Origin: Candidatus Poseidoniaceae archaeon
GTDB taxonomy: Archaea; Thermoplasmatota; Poseidoniia; Poseidoniales; Poseidoniaceae
Assembly (NCBI GenBank): GCA_949372875.1
Contig: CASIAW010000009.1
Span: 34,064 to 98,063, forward strand
Reading direction: 5' to 3'
Length of the DNA stretch: 64,000 nt
Part shown: piece after piece, positions 51,806 through 59,661 of the stretch
Layout: each line of letters begins with the position of its first letter
Numbering within the stretch: position 1 is the stretch's first letter
The notes under the pieces: generated by a model
The model's database searches: none
Seen by the model: the letters and a program-made list of their open reading frames with translations, nothing else
Told to the model about the DNA's origin: nothing
Program-made: the position numbers and the translations under genes

Positions 51806-52819
51806 ATGTGGCTCTGGTATGACTGGCGTGCGGCAGCGGTTGCTGATGCCAATGGTTCGATACTCGATGATGAACAATGGGATGGTTTTCACGATCAGCG
51901 AACCATTGTTTCTCGTCTTGAATGCATTGCAGAAGGCGGACTAACGCCAGAAGCACTCGTCCTTCTTGAACGGTTTCCTGATGCGAAACCTCGAGTGCAT
52001 GGGGAACTCGACCTCCCTGATGCTGACTGGCCATTGCCTAATGATGAAGCACAGTATGCCGCTGATGAAGCAGCGATTGCTATGGCGACACGTGGTGTTG
52101 CTCAAGCCGCAGGAGACCCTGACCGTCGTCTCGAGCACCTTATGCGAGCAAGCGACGAAATGCGAAGTACGTTCATCACTATGGAAGCACGATTGGTGGA
52201 ATGGGTTGGACTGTTTTTACCCGAAGCCCGCTTTGGGCAAGACCGTTCAAGTCTCGGCAAAACAGTAGGCGAAGCAGAATCTTTAGAACATCTTTCGAAA
52301 ACTCTTGATGTATCTCTCCCTCCGGTTGGTCCTGACAAACCAGAATGGAAAGCACTCAAAGAATGGGGACAGAGTGTTTCAGTTTTCCGAGGACAACTCG
52401 ACAGATTAGAAAATGGTATTCGTCATTTATCTGAGCAACATCTTCCCTCTCTTTCGGCTCTCTTAGGACCGCTTTTAGCTGCTCGACTTTGTGTTGAAGC
52501 ACATGGTCGAATGCGTCTTGCACGTCTTCCTGCCGGAACTGTTCAGGTTCTTGGTGCTGAAAAAGCGTTTTTTAATCATCTAAAAACCGGCGCTCCGCCA
52601 CCAAAACACGGGCACATCTTCATGCATCCGTGGATATCTCGTTCCCCTCGTTGGGTACGCGGAAAAATCTCACGAACCGTTGCTGCTCGAGCGAGTATTG
52701 CTGCTAAAATTGATGCCTTCGAAGGTGAGCCATGGGGCGAAGAAGAAATGCGAGAACTTGAACAAAAAGTTGAGGATATTCGACAAGCTCACCCCTCGCC
52801 ACCTTCCCGCCGAAACTGA
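51806..52819 (+). CDS. nop5: Nop5 (Nop56/58-like C/D-box RNP core protein)
   Basis: Scaffold of the archaeal C/D-box sRNP that guides 2'-O-methylation of rRNA and tRNA. About 337 residues; the NOP domain is clear: LGPLLAARLCVEAHGRMRLARLPAGTVQVLGAEKAFFNHLKTGAPPPKHGHIFMHPWI. Coiled-coil helices before it (about 100-215) link the N-terminal fibrillarin-binding domain. The ATG at 51806 has GGAG 5 nt upstream; a TTG frame start at 51764 is less likely. Co-transcribed with fibrillarin, 9 bp downstream. The K-rich tail found in eukaryotic Nop58 is absent. Confidence 0.95.
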   Translation: MWLWYDWRAAAVADANGSILDDEQWDGFHDQRTIVSRLECIAEGGLTPEALVLLERFPDAKPRVHGELDLPDADWPLPNDEAQYAADEAAIAMATRGVAQAAGDPDRRLEHLMRASDEMRSTFITMEARLVEWVGLFLPEARFGQDRSSLGKTVGEAESLEHLSKTLDVSLPPVGPDKPEWKALKEWGQSVSVFRGQLDRLENGIRHLSEQHLPSLSALLGPLLAARLCVEAHGRMRLARLPAGTVQVLGAEKAFFNHLKTGAPPPKHGHIFMHPWISRSPRWVRGKISRTVAARASIAAKIDAFEGEPWGEEEMRELEQKVEDIRQAHPSPPSRRN

Positions 52820-52828
52820 GGTTTGGTT

Positions 52829-53548
52829 ATGGCGAGACACAACAACCGTCGGCGTTCGACCATGCTCTCATGGGCAGTGATGAAAGACGGTAGAGCCTTA
52901 TGGACTACAAACGCTGTTCCCAAGAGGGCGGTTTATGGAGAATCACTTCGAAAGTTTTCAGGAACTGAATTCCGTCGTTGGGATCCTTCACGCTCGAAAC
53001 TCGGTGCTGCAATCATGCGTACTCGTCGGGACCCTTCTTGGCTGTTACCTGTCGAAGGAACAACCGTTCTCTATCTCGGAGCGGGACATGGGACTTCAAT
53101 CAGTCATCTTCACGACCATCTCTGTGGAGAAGGCAATGAATTAGCAGGCCGATTAATTGCTGTTGACCTTGCTCCTCGGTGTTTACGTGAACTGACTCAC
53201 ATGGCCAAGAGCCGCCCTGGCTTAGTCCCCATATTAGGCGATGCAAGAAAGCATGCAGCATGGGGAGTTCTGCTCCCGCGCAAAGTCGACTGGCTGTTCC
53301 AAGATGTGGCTCAAGCAGGACAGGTCGACATCTTTATTGCTGCCTGTAAGCGTTTTTTGAATCGTGATGGAACCGGTTTACTTTCTCTCAAAGCAGCGAG
53401 TGAACGCTGGACTGGAGAAGGTGAAGAGGCTCTATTTGACAAAGTTGAATACAAACTTAGTACGTCTGGGTTTGAGGTTGAGGAGAGAATCTCGTTAACC
53501 GGCTTTGAGGATAATCACGTTCTGTTTGCTGTTCGTAAGATGGAGTGA
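52829..53548 (+). CDS. flpA: Fibrillarin-like rRNA/tRNA 2'-O-methyltransferase
   Basis: Catalytic subunit of the C/D-box sRNP; transfers a methyl group from S-adenosylmethionine to the 2'-OH chosen by the guide RNA. 239 residues. SAM-binding VLYLGAGHGTSISHLHD, GRLIAVDLAPRCLREL, LGDARKHAAW and the DWLFQDVAQ strand are intact. It follows nop5 by 9 bp and precedes mutM by 4 bp, so the three share a transcript. L7Ae, the remaining sRNP protein, is not in the window. Confidence 0.94.
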   Translation: MARHNNRRRSTMLSWAVMKDGRALWTTNAVPKRAVYGESLRKFSGTEFRRWDPSRSKLGAAIMRTRRDPSWLLPVEGTTVLYLGAGHGTSISHLHDHLCGEGNELAGRLIAVDLAPRCLRELTHMAKSRPGLVPILGDARKHAAWGVLLPRKVDWLFQDVAQAGQVDIFIAACKRFLNRDGTGLLSLKAASERWTGEGEEALFDKVEYKLSTSGFEVEERISLTGFEDNHVLFAVRKME

Positions 53549-53552
53549 TTTC

Positions 53553-54458
53553 ATGCCTGAATTACCAGAAGTGGAAACGGTTCGTACAGGTCTGGAACAA
53601 GCTTGGGTTGGTCGAACTATTACGCAACTCACCCTTCGAAGAGAAGGTCTTCGATTCCCTTTTCCAGAAGATATGGTGAATCGGTTAATTGGTCAGAAAA
53701 TTACACGCGTTCGCCGCCGAGCAAAGTATCTCCTCATAGATACGAGCGATAACCTCGTGTTCTTATCGCACCTTGGCATGTCAGGAAGATATACACTCAT
53801 CACTCCAACAGAAACACCGCGTTATCTTCAGGTTGATGCAAGTTCAAACCATTCGAAATTTGGAGCACTCACTGGTTTTGAAGGTCGACATGACCACATG
53901 GAGTTCCGATTTGATGATGGCTCTGTAGCCGTTTATACCGACCCTCGTCGTTTTGGAATCGCAGATTTATTTGACAGGGCTGAAGAACCGATACAACCCC
54001 TCTTGGAGCATCTTGGCCCTGAACCACTGGAAAACTGGACTGCGCAAGATGCAGCGAACCGATGCAAAGGAAAGCGTTCTCCGATTAAGACAACTTTACT
54101 CGACCAACGTTTTGTTGTTGGTGTTGGTAATATTTATGCTTGCGAGGCTTTGCATCGCTCGGGAATTTCTCCAACACGCCCAACACATAAATTGGTTCGC
54201 AAAGATGGCAAACCAACCAAGGCTCTTTTCGAACTAGTGGCTCAAGTCAAGGAGGTTCTCATAGCTGCTATCGCAGTAGGTGGCTCAACACTCAATGATT
54301 TTGCAGCAGTCGATGGAACACTCGGATATTTCGGTCACCATTTTCAAGTCTATGACAGAGAGGATGGACCCTGTCTCAAAGAAGATTGCAATGGTACAAT
54401 TGAACGCATTGTTCAGAGCAACCGTTCAACTTTTCTCTGCCCACGATGCCAGAAGTAA
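53553..54458 (+). CDS. mutM: Formamidopyrimidine-DNA glycosylase (Fpg/MutM)
   Basis: Removes 8-oxoguanine and ring-opened purines and cuts the abasic site. 301 residues. The N-terminal MPELPEVET gives the catalytic Pro2 and Glu3; other marks are the LSHLGMSGRYT loop with the active-site lysine area, the helix-two-turn-helix VGNIYACEALHRSGISP and a complete C-terminal zinc finger CLKEDC...CPRCQ. Fpg-type enzymes are mainly bacterial, so this is a probable acquisition from bacteria. The ATG at 53553 begins 4 bp after the fibrillarin stop. It probably repairs oxidative damage in surface waters. Confidence 0.95.
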   Translation: MPELPEVETVRTGLEQAWVGRTITQLTLRREGLRFPFPEDMVNRLIGQKITRVRRRAKYLLIDTSDNLVFLSHLGMSGRYTLITPTETPRYLQVDASSNHSKFGALTGFEGRHDHMEFRFDDGSVAVYTDPRRFGIADLFDRAEEPIQPLLEHLGPEPLENWTAQDAANRCKGKRSPIKTTLLDQRFVVGVGNIYACEALHRSGISPTRPTHKLVRKDGKPTKALFELVAQVKEVLIAAIAVGGSTLNDFAAVDGTLGYFGHHFQVYDREDGPCLKEDCNGTIERIVQSNRSTFLCPRCQK

Positions 54459-55085
54459 TCAGAGGAGACTCCACGTCACTGAGCCTGCAAAGAACCACAA
54501 GGCAATCGCAGTAATCTTGTAGACGACATCACCTTTTTCTCGTAATTTTTCGAGTGCAGGAGTTCCAGTGAGGACAATTGCGACAATCATGTACCAGCCC
54601 ATATCAATGACCATGCCAAGCAGTCCTATGGCCAATTTCGTTTCAATACCCATTCCAGGCTTGAGCACTTGTGCTAAAACAGCGACCAAGAACAAAGCGA
54701 TTTTAGGATTGAAAAAGGCGATGGCAAATCCTTCCGCAAACCCTTGTCGATCTTTACCAACTGCTTCTGAATCAAAGTCATTCAAAGCGTTGATGTCAGC
54801 AGTCCACATCATAATTCCGTACCATACCAACAGCACAGCACCAAGTATCTGAAGAACCAAGAACAGGTTGGGAGCATTTTCTAACAACAGAATAAGTCCA
54901 AAAACTGCACTTCCAGCATAAATACCGAAACCTACTCCATGACCTACTGCACATGCTACTCCTTGACGACGTCCGCCGATGAGGGTGTTTCGTAAGACCA
55001 CAATCAAACTCGGCCCTGGCGAGGTAGCACCCAGAACAAAGAAGACGCCTGCAGCAAAAATTGCTTCCCAGGCCATGCTCTCCAT
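54459..55085 (-). CDS. LysE/RhtB-family amino acid exporter
   Basis: 208-residue membrane protein with about six helices. The family signature GATSPGPSLIVVLRNTLIGGRRQGVACAVGHGVG lies near the N-terminus, the FAIAFFNPKIALFLV motif with its conserved Asn-Pro at about residues 122-136, and a small gap follows a loop of acidic residues in the middle. It exports amino acids or homoserine/threonine type compounds. Convergent with mutM with no gap between the two stops. The 815 bp upstream of it hold no clear gene. Confidence 0.9.
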   Translation of the reverse strand: MESMAWEAIFAAGVFFVLGATSPGPSLIVVLRNTLIGGRRQGVACAVGHGVGFGIYAGSAVFGLILLLENAPNLFLVLQILGAVLLVWYGIMMWTADINALNDFDSEAVGKDRQGFAEGFAIAFFNPKIALFLVAVLAQVLKPGMGIETKLAIGLLGMVIDMGWYMIVAIVLTGTPALEKLREKGDVVYKITAIALWFFAGSVTWSLL

Positions 55086-55901
55086 GGTGCGTCGTAGAAG
55101 AGCGCGGTCATCAAGACTTCTCTCAGGGCCACCATCCTCAACACGGAGGTAACATGCGAATGCGCGAGGGTGAGGCTTTGAGTTGCTTACAATCCGTAAA
55201 AGAACATGGTTGAAGGACGGCTTACCGAGAGTCGTTCTTCAGTTTCTCTTGAAACACGTAAAAAATCACCATGAAGTGATTGTTGTTTAACGACCAGAAT
55301 GAATGCGGTTCTGAGTGTTTCAAGATTGGTTGATTGATGTGTCGTGGAAGGTTGTTTGTCCATAATTAGATGAATATCGTACTCCCTCTTGAAGGTTCGC
55401 TTTATGGCGGAATACATTACTTTCAGACCCTTTTCCAACCGAATTAAGCATTCTTGGCCCTTATCCGGCAATCACTTTCCTCGGTAGGGCCAATAATTGT
55501 ACGGAAACATGAATGTATTTTTCCTCATCCAACCTTACACATCAGGAAAACCCCCAATCTTCCGTGTCATGAACGCATCTTTTGCCTCCTCGGAGGGACA
55601 ACTGTAATTTTCTCCTCTTAGTATGACGCGCGTATACGTATGGTAGGATGTGTTTCCGCGCATGCATGGCACACATAGATTTCCGGAAGATGGCAATAAA
55701 CAGAAAGACTTTTATAGGTATTCGGCATTACAATGGCTGAACCGGACAGGTGAGCAATATGAGGGGACCAGAATTCAACAGCCAAGTTACGTTGAAGCGG
55801 ACCCTCCGTCATCGCAGTTAGTGCGACTGATCTGGGTTTGGGCAGCGTAGCTGTATGTGTGTCAAACATATGTGCAACCGCCGTCGCCTGTAAAGCAGTT
55901 T
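55086..55901. other. 815-bp stretch without a confident gene
   Basis: No conserved protein is recognisable. A minus-strand frame of 94 codons (55187-55471, internal ATG at 55417) has no ribosome site and no family; I give it about 0.25. Around 55711-55719 the plus strand reads CTTTTATAG, TATA-like, and would start a transcript near 55738 that could be a short leader or non-coding RNA ending before the tRNA-Arg genes. Other features are only low-complexity AT stretches. Confidence 0.4.
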
Positions 55902-55973
55902 GGAGGTATGGTGTAGTGGATAGCATCAGGGATTTCGAATCCCTGGACCCCGGTTCGAATCCGGGTACCTCCG
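55902..55973 (+). tRNA. tRNA-Arg (UCG)
   Basis: 72 nt: acceptor GGAGGTA/TACCTCC, D arm GTG/CAT with a GUGG-type loop, anticodon stem AGGGA/TCCCT around TTTCGAA (anticodon UCG), T arm CCCGG-TTCGAAT-CCGGG, discriminator G. No intron and no encoded CCA. The next tRNA-Arg gene starts 16 bp later. Confidence 0.93.
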
Positions 55974-55989
55974 CCTGTTTTGCATTCAC

Positions 55990-56061
55990 AGGGGCATGGT
56001 GTAACGGATAGCATTGGAGATTGCGAGTCTTCGGACCCGGGTTCGACTCCCGGTGCCCCTG
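55990..56061 (+). tRNA. tRNA-Arg (GCG)
   Basis: 72 nt: acceptor AGGGGCA/TGCCCCT, anticodon stem GGAGA/TCTTC with loop TTGCGAG (anticodon GCG), T arm CCGGG-TTCGACT-CCCGG, discriminator G. Tandem to tRNA-Arg(UCG) and 50 bp upstream of the accessory operon, a typical place for integration of foreign DNA. Confidence 0.92.
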
Positions 56062-56111
56062 CCAACTCGCCAACCATGGAGATGGAATACTCAAACAAGG
56101 AAGTGAAAAAT

Positions 56112-56900
56112 ATGAACACGAAAAACAACCAAAACAAAAACAATGAACACGGATGGGACGGTGACGTCCATCCCGAAATAGCAGCGATTGACCATAATGC
56201 CAATTTAGAGCCCATCGAGCAGCTGATGACGATATTTTCGGCATACAACCACCAGCACAGGGCCGATGGAACTGCATGGGAAATGTGGCCAGATTGGGAA
56301 CTCGTGTTGACCTCGATGAAGGACGACCTCCATTTTGTTGATGCTGACAGAGATACTCCTGAAATCATTGCTGAAAGAGAGCACTGGCTCAACGTTATGC
56401 AATTTATTCACGACAGTAATGCAGTGACGCTTGACGGTTACACCATCATCGTGGATGGGAAGCACGGCCACCAATTCACGTTTGACATGTGTCTTGAATA
56501 CGAATATTGGGTGTCTCCAAGAAGTCTTATCGAACATTACCAAAAAACCAATGAAAATGCAACAGGTATACTCGGTCCGCCTTGGAAAAGAAATACATTG
56601 TTGTATTTCTCAAGACATGAGATTGAACACTCACTTGGGGAATATTGGGTTTGTCCTGAACACGTGCCTGAGTATGGAGGTCAGTCAACAAGATACACGC
56701 ACGGCAATAGATTCTGCATCGATAAAGAGGACAACGATATTTTTCCACTCGCTCTGTTTTCACTCATCCAAATGTGCATCGATGATACAGAAATTTGGAA
56801 AATGATGTTTGAACAAGACATGAGAGATATCGAACACCACGAATTTATGGAAAGAGAATGGCCTGGTGGAAGACCGGATCAAGACTGGGAGTACCAGTGA
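56112..56900 (+). CDS. Hypothetical protein 1 of accessory operon
   Basis: 263 residues, rich in His, Trp, Tyr, Asp and Glu, poor in Lys after a basic, Asn/Lys-rich start; no signal peptide or membrane helix. I recognise no family. The stretch LLYFSRHEIEHSLGEYW contains an HEIEH pattern, but with an acidic residue inside, so it is a weak zinc-protease hint at most. The start ATG at 56112 follows AAGGAAGTG. Arginine is coded almost only by AGA (for example 9 of 9 I read in the last two thirds), unlike neighbours. First gene after tRNA-Arg(GCG), 50 bp away; the 65-codon gene follows by 9 bp. Confidence 0.7.
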   Translation: MNTKNNQNKNNEHGWDGDVHPEIAAIDHNANLEPIEQLMTIFSAYNHQHRADGTAWEMWPDWELVLTSMKDDLHFVDADRDTPEIIAEREHWLNVMQFIHDSNAVTLDGYTIIVDGKHGHQFTFDMCLEYEYWVSPRSLIEHYQKTNENATGILGPPWKRNTLLYFSRHEIEHSLGEYWVCPEHVPEYGGQSTRYTHGNRFCIDKEDNDIFPLALFSLIQMCIDDTEIWKMMFEQDMRDIEHHEFMEREWPGGRPDQDWEYQ

Positions 56901-56909
56901 GGTGATATA

Positions 56910-57107
56910 ATGACAAAGAAGAAGAATAATATAAGTATAAACGAAATAATGGCGATATTTGTTGCTTACATACAGCAAGAAATGGAATACACTGCGATGA
57001 AAATGAAGGCAATGAAGGATTGGGAAATTGATGACTCAAAGGAAGTTTCAATTTCTGAGGATTCTCAACCGTCTTTCGGTGAAACCTTCTCAAAGGAGTG
57101 GTTGTAA
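56910..57107 (+). CDS. Small hypothetical protein of accessory operon (65 residues)
   Basis: 65 residues with a GAGGTG ribosome site 5 nt before the ATG. A short basic start (MTKKKNN), a helix with hydrophobic spacing (INEIMAIFVAYIQQEMEYTAM) and an acidic, Ser-rich end. It could be a dimerising helix, a toxin-antitoxin-like partner or a regulator; there is no evidence for any. Its stop overlaps the start of the next gene (TAATG), so the pair is translated together. Confidence 0.65.
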   Translation: MTKKKNNISINEIMAIFVAYIQQEMEYTAMKMKAMKDWEIDDSKEVSISEDSQPSFGETFSKEWL

Positions 57108-57652
57108 TGTTGAATTGGAAACCAAATGCAAACGCCCCTTTGTGGGATGCAGCTGCTGTTGGAGAAATTCAAGGTCCGTTCTTTTCGGATATTGAAATCA
57201 AACACGACAGGCAAATTGGACCTTCATGTGTGGCAACAACGTTAGCGATGATAGCAAGAACAACGGGTGCAGATGTGACTCCTGATGATTTCAAGAAAGT
57301 CACCAATTCCCAATCCCCGCACTCATGGTCCAATGCACTCAAGCCGTATGGCATGCAGTTAGCGTATTGCAACCATGACTTGAGGAGAGTCGAGCATTAT
57401 ATCGATGAATTAGTCGAACATGATGACCTGTTCTTCTTGTGCTTTTATTCGGTGAATCCACCAAGTGACCCTGATGAAAAAGGTAAACTCTGCACAGCGC
57501 ATATTGTGACGTTACACAAAGATACAATCTATGATACTGCAAAGCACAGCAGTTCAGGCGGCGTGATAGCAGCTCACGATTATGCAAGACTTGAAAGACA
57601 AACGAAGAGAATATTCAGAGTTGTTCCTCTTGGCCATCCGAGGTGTGTATGA
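57107..57652 (+). CDS. Papain-fold C39-like peptidase candidate
   Basis: 181 residues, no signal peptide. The segment QIGPSCVATTLAMIARTTG (cysteine at about 41, at the start of a helix) is the nucleophile pattern of C39/C70 and transglutaminase-like folds. A later GKLCTAHIVTLHKDTIYDTAKHSS supplies the histidine, before a beta strand, and an aspartate in IYD for the third catalytic position. In C39 peptidases this order is Cys-His-Asp. The likely activity is peptide-bond cleavage of a leader, or it may be inactive. The ATG at 57107 overlaps the stop of the preceding gene. Arginine codons are AGA/AGG only. Confidence 0.62.
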   Translation: MLNWKPNANAPLWDAAAVGEIQGPFFSDIEIKHDRQIGPSCVATTLAMIARTTGADVTPDDFKKVTNSQSPHSWSNALKPYGMQLAYCNHDLRRVEHYIDELVEHDDLFFLCFYSVNPPSDPDEKGKLCTAHIVTLHKDTIYDTAKHSSSGGVIAAHDYARLERQTKRIFRVVPLGHPRCV

Positions 57653-59196
57653 TGAGTCAAAGTATGGCGAGAAAATTACAACTCGAAGGTTTTGGCTTCT
57701 GCATTGCTTACGGTAAAGACAAGGATATGGGAATCGGATTACCCATTGAAGTGGATGAACACAGGCCTCTGGTCGTTGCACATCCGGCCGCAGCGAATCA
57801 TTACCATGCCAGTATGAGTCTGTTTGAGGATGCGGGGCATCCGTTCATCCATGCGCTTGCAGATTTCGGCCAATACTGTCCTGATGAATGGCCATATCAT
57901 GCGAACATAGCGAATCATGCGAACTATCAGAGATTGCATGACACATCAACCGGAGATCCGGTTTTCAGAAAGGTCTTCATCGATATACCGCATTGGCAAA
58001 TACACCATGGAGGTGATGCTTACGAGTATCTCACCAATGCTCCACCTGTCGATATTCTGTACGTGGATTGGTTCACTTGGATTGACAGATTCATCACCAA
58101 TGATGAGATTGCTTTTGCCGAAATGATGGCGCAATATGCCTTCAAAATCAGAGATGGAGGTTTGGTGATTGTTGACCATAAGCACAGAGAAATGGGCGAG
58201 GGGGGTTGCAGATGGTTCAATCATCCAAGTGGACTTTTCGCAATCGATTCCAATACTCAAATGGAAGAAGTGTGCGACATTGAATGGCTTGGAGGCAATG
58301 CAGATGACGAGGTGCAAACCTATGCTGCGACCGTCTTCAAAGTTCATCATTCAGCGAACGGACCACTTGGACATGTTGATTGGTTTGAAGCAATCAAACC
58401 GTGGTTTTGGAACACTGCCCCTGAAATGGGTCTTTCTCCTTCTCAAGTGCAGCACATGTTGGATGATGAAGTCGAAGAAAGTGTTCATCCAAATGCCATC
58501 ACTTGGGAGAATTGGCACGACACGTGGTCGACGGTCTACATGGACGATAGAGAGGAAGGAATGACCTTCACAACCCCTGTTCCACCGAGATTTGCTTGGC
58601 CCTATGAAGCCTATTCCAGTTATCTCCAGTGGCTTGTAAACCATCCACAGTGTTTGCAAGTCGAGGTTGAAAAAAGGTCATACAAACTTCAAGGAGAGAA
58701 CTTCGTTCTCAATGTTGTTCATGGAGACCTTCTCGAGTTAGCACCTGCTCTTTACACCAAACATTCTGCTGTAGCAGTCAGAAACAAATTACAGCAACAC
58801 GTCAAGGCCAGATGCCCGTGGTGGAAACATCAAACAACAACGATTCAAACCAGCGAATCTTGGTCATCCAATCCGATTCAGCCACTTCAATGGTCTGGAG
58901 AAAATGCGACTCCGCATCTGGCGAAACTGTTGATTGAACATTCCAAAGCGCAATCCTTTGGTTCAACGTATCATCATTCAAGGCCTTTTGAGTGTAGAGA
59001 AATCGTAACTGTTGCTCATGGAACTGCAACATTAAGCGAAGCAATGGTTGCAGTTGAGGCCTATTACGAGGAAATGGGCCAAGACGTTTCTAGACCGCTG
59101 TATACTCTCGAATTGACCGTTGTCCATCTTGATGAACATGAATACCAGGAAGTAAATCTACCCGAAAAATGGAGCAGGAGGGATATGAATGAGTAA
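57649..59196 (+). CDS. Large hypothetical protein with Rossmann-like segment
   Basis: About 515 residues, no membrane helix. Roughly residues 110-180 look like the later half of a methyltransferase or similar Rossmann fold: KVFIDIPHWQI, VDILYVDWFTWIDRF (motif IV-like DxxY), then FKIRDGGLVIVDHKHRE, but no glycine-rich SAM motif is clear near LVVAHPAAANHYHASM. The C-terminal half is alpha/beta and carries FVLNVVHGDLLEL. Family not recognised. Start overlaps the C39-like gene by 4 bp (ATGATG), and its stop overlaps the 93-residue gene. Very rich in His and Trp. Arg is coded as AGA/AGG. Confidence 0.68.
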   Translation: MMSQSMARKLQLEGFGFCIAYGKDKDMGIGLPIEVDEHRPLVVAHPAAANHYHASMSLFEDAGHPFIHALADFGQYCPDEWPYHANIANHANYQRLHDTSTGDPVFRKVFIDIPHWQIHHGGDAYEYLTNAPPVDILYVDWFTWIDRFITNDEIAFAEMMAQYAFKIRDGGLVIVDHKHREMGEGGCRWFNHPSGLFAIDSNTQMEEVCDIEWLGGNADDEVQTYAATVFKVHHSANGPLGHVDWFEAIKPWFWNTAPEMGLSPSQVQHMLDDEVEESVHPNAITWENWHDTWSTVYMDDREEGMTFTTPVPPRFAWPYEAYSSYLQWLVNHPQCLQVEVEKRSYKLQGENFVLNVVHGDLLELAPALYTKHSAVAVRNKLQQHVKARCPWWKHQTTTIQTSESWSSNPIQPLQWSGENATPHLAKLLIEHSKAQSFGSTYHHSRPFECREIVTVAHGTATLSEAMVAVEAYYEEMGQDVSRPLYTLELTVVHLDEHEYQEVNLPEKWSRRDMNE

Positions 59197-59470
59197 TGAC
59201 AAGTATCTCGCATGGTATCTTGAATTCGATGGGGAATGGCCGTTGAGTCTCGTTAGTATCGATGCTCAAAAAAATGACCCAATGTTCACCTCAGTTCACT
59301 TGTATGGCATTTACATCTCTGACAAAACACATGAAGATTTCATCGCTTGGAGACATCATAGGACATTCAATGATTGGCAGGATGACATCTATTCGATGAA
59401 TGATGTAGAATTTCAGTATCACTGGCCTTTGATTGCCGGTGCTTTAGCGGAGGTCAACGCCTCAAGCTGA
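59189..59470 (+). CDS. Small hypothetical protein, last gene of accessory operon
   Basis: 93 residues, acidic, with many aromatic residues (WYLEFDGEWPLSLV, FIAWRHHRTFNDWQDDIY). The start overlaps the large gene's stop by a few bases (ATGAGTAATG), confirming translational coupling. No family recognised. Similar in size and composition to the first gene's C-terminus (both have Trp/Tyr/Asp-rich ends), but no alignable repeat. Ends the operon; the next 190 bp hold no gene on this strand. Confidence 0.62.
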   Translation: MSNDKYLAWYLEFDGEWPLSLVSIDAQKNDPMFTSVHLYGIYISDKTHEDFIAWRHHRTFNDWQDDIYSMNDVEFQYHWPLIAGALAEVNASS

Positions 59471-59599
59471 GATATTGACTTGCGCACAACTGCCACTGGC
59501 CCAGAGAATGGGGATACGCACTTTGGCACGTGATTGCACAACTGTTGTGATGCGAGTATGGTGGTAGCCCGTTGGGACTCCTTTGGTGTACGGTGCACG

Positions 59600-59632
59600 C
59601 TGCGAAAGCAGAGGATCTGGTTCGATTCCAGA
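59600..59632 (+). other. tRNA-like T-arm with adjacent GAAA hairpin
   Basis: CTGC-GAAA-GCAG hairpin (59600-59611) followed by TCTGG-TTCGATT-CCAGA (59616-59632), a perfect T-arm with its conserved loop. A matching 5' acceptor half was not found within 90 bp upstream, so it is not a complete tRNA by eye. Possibly a tRNA 3' remnant left by integration or a degenerate tRNA. Confidence 0.4.
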
Positions 59633-59661
59633 CAAGAGAGTTCTTCTACTAAGATTTGATT

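Noticed and set aside
55187..55471. Minus-strand 94-codon frame
   Set aside because: No ribosome site or family; listed only in the description of the gene-free stretch.
55650..55850. Plus-strand 66-codon frame upstream of tRNA-Arg
   Set aside because: No ribosome site, no family and unnatural composition.
55618..56277. Minus-strand frame of 219 codons across the tRNA-Arg genes
   Set aside because: It runs antisense through both tRNA genes and the first accessory gene; it is a by-product of open sequence there.
56580..56660. HEIEH motif in accessory protein 1 as zinc metalloprotease
   Set aside because: The pattern contains an acidic residue inside the motif and no third ligand region is evident; kept only as a remark.
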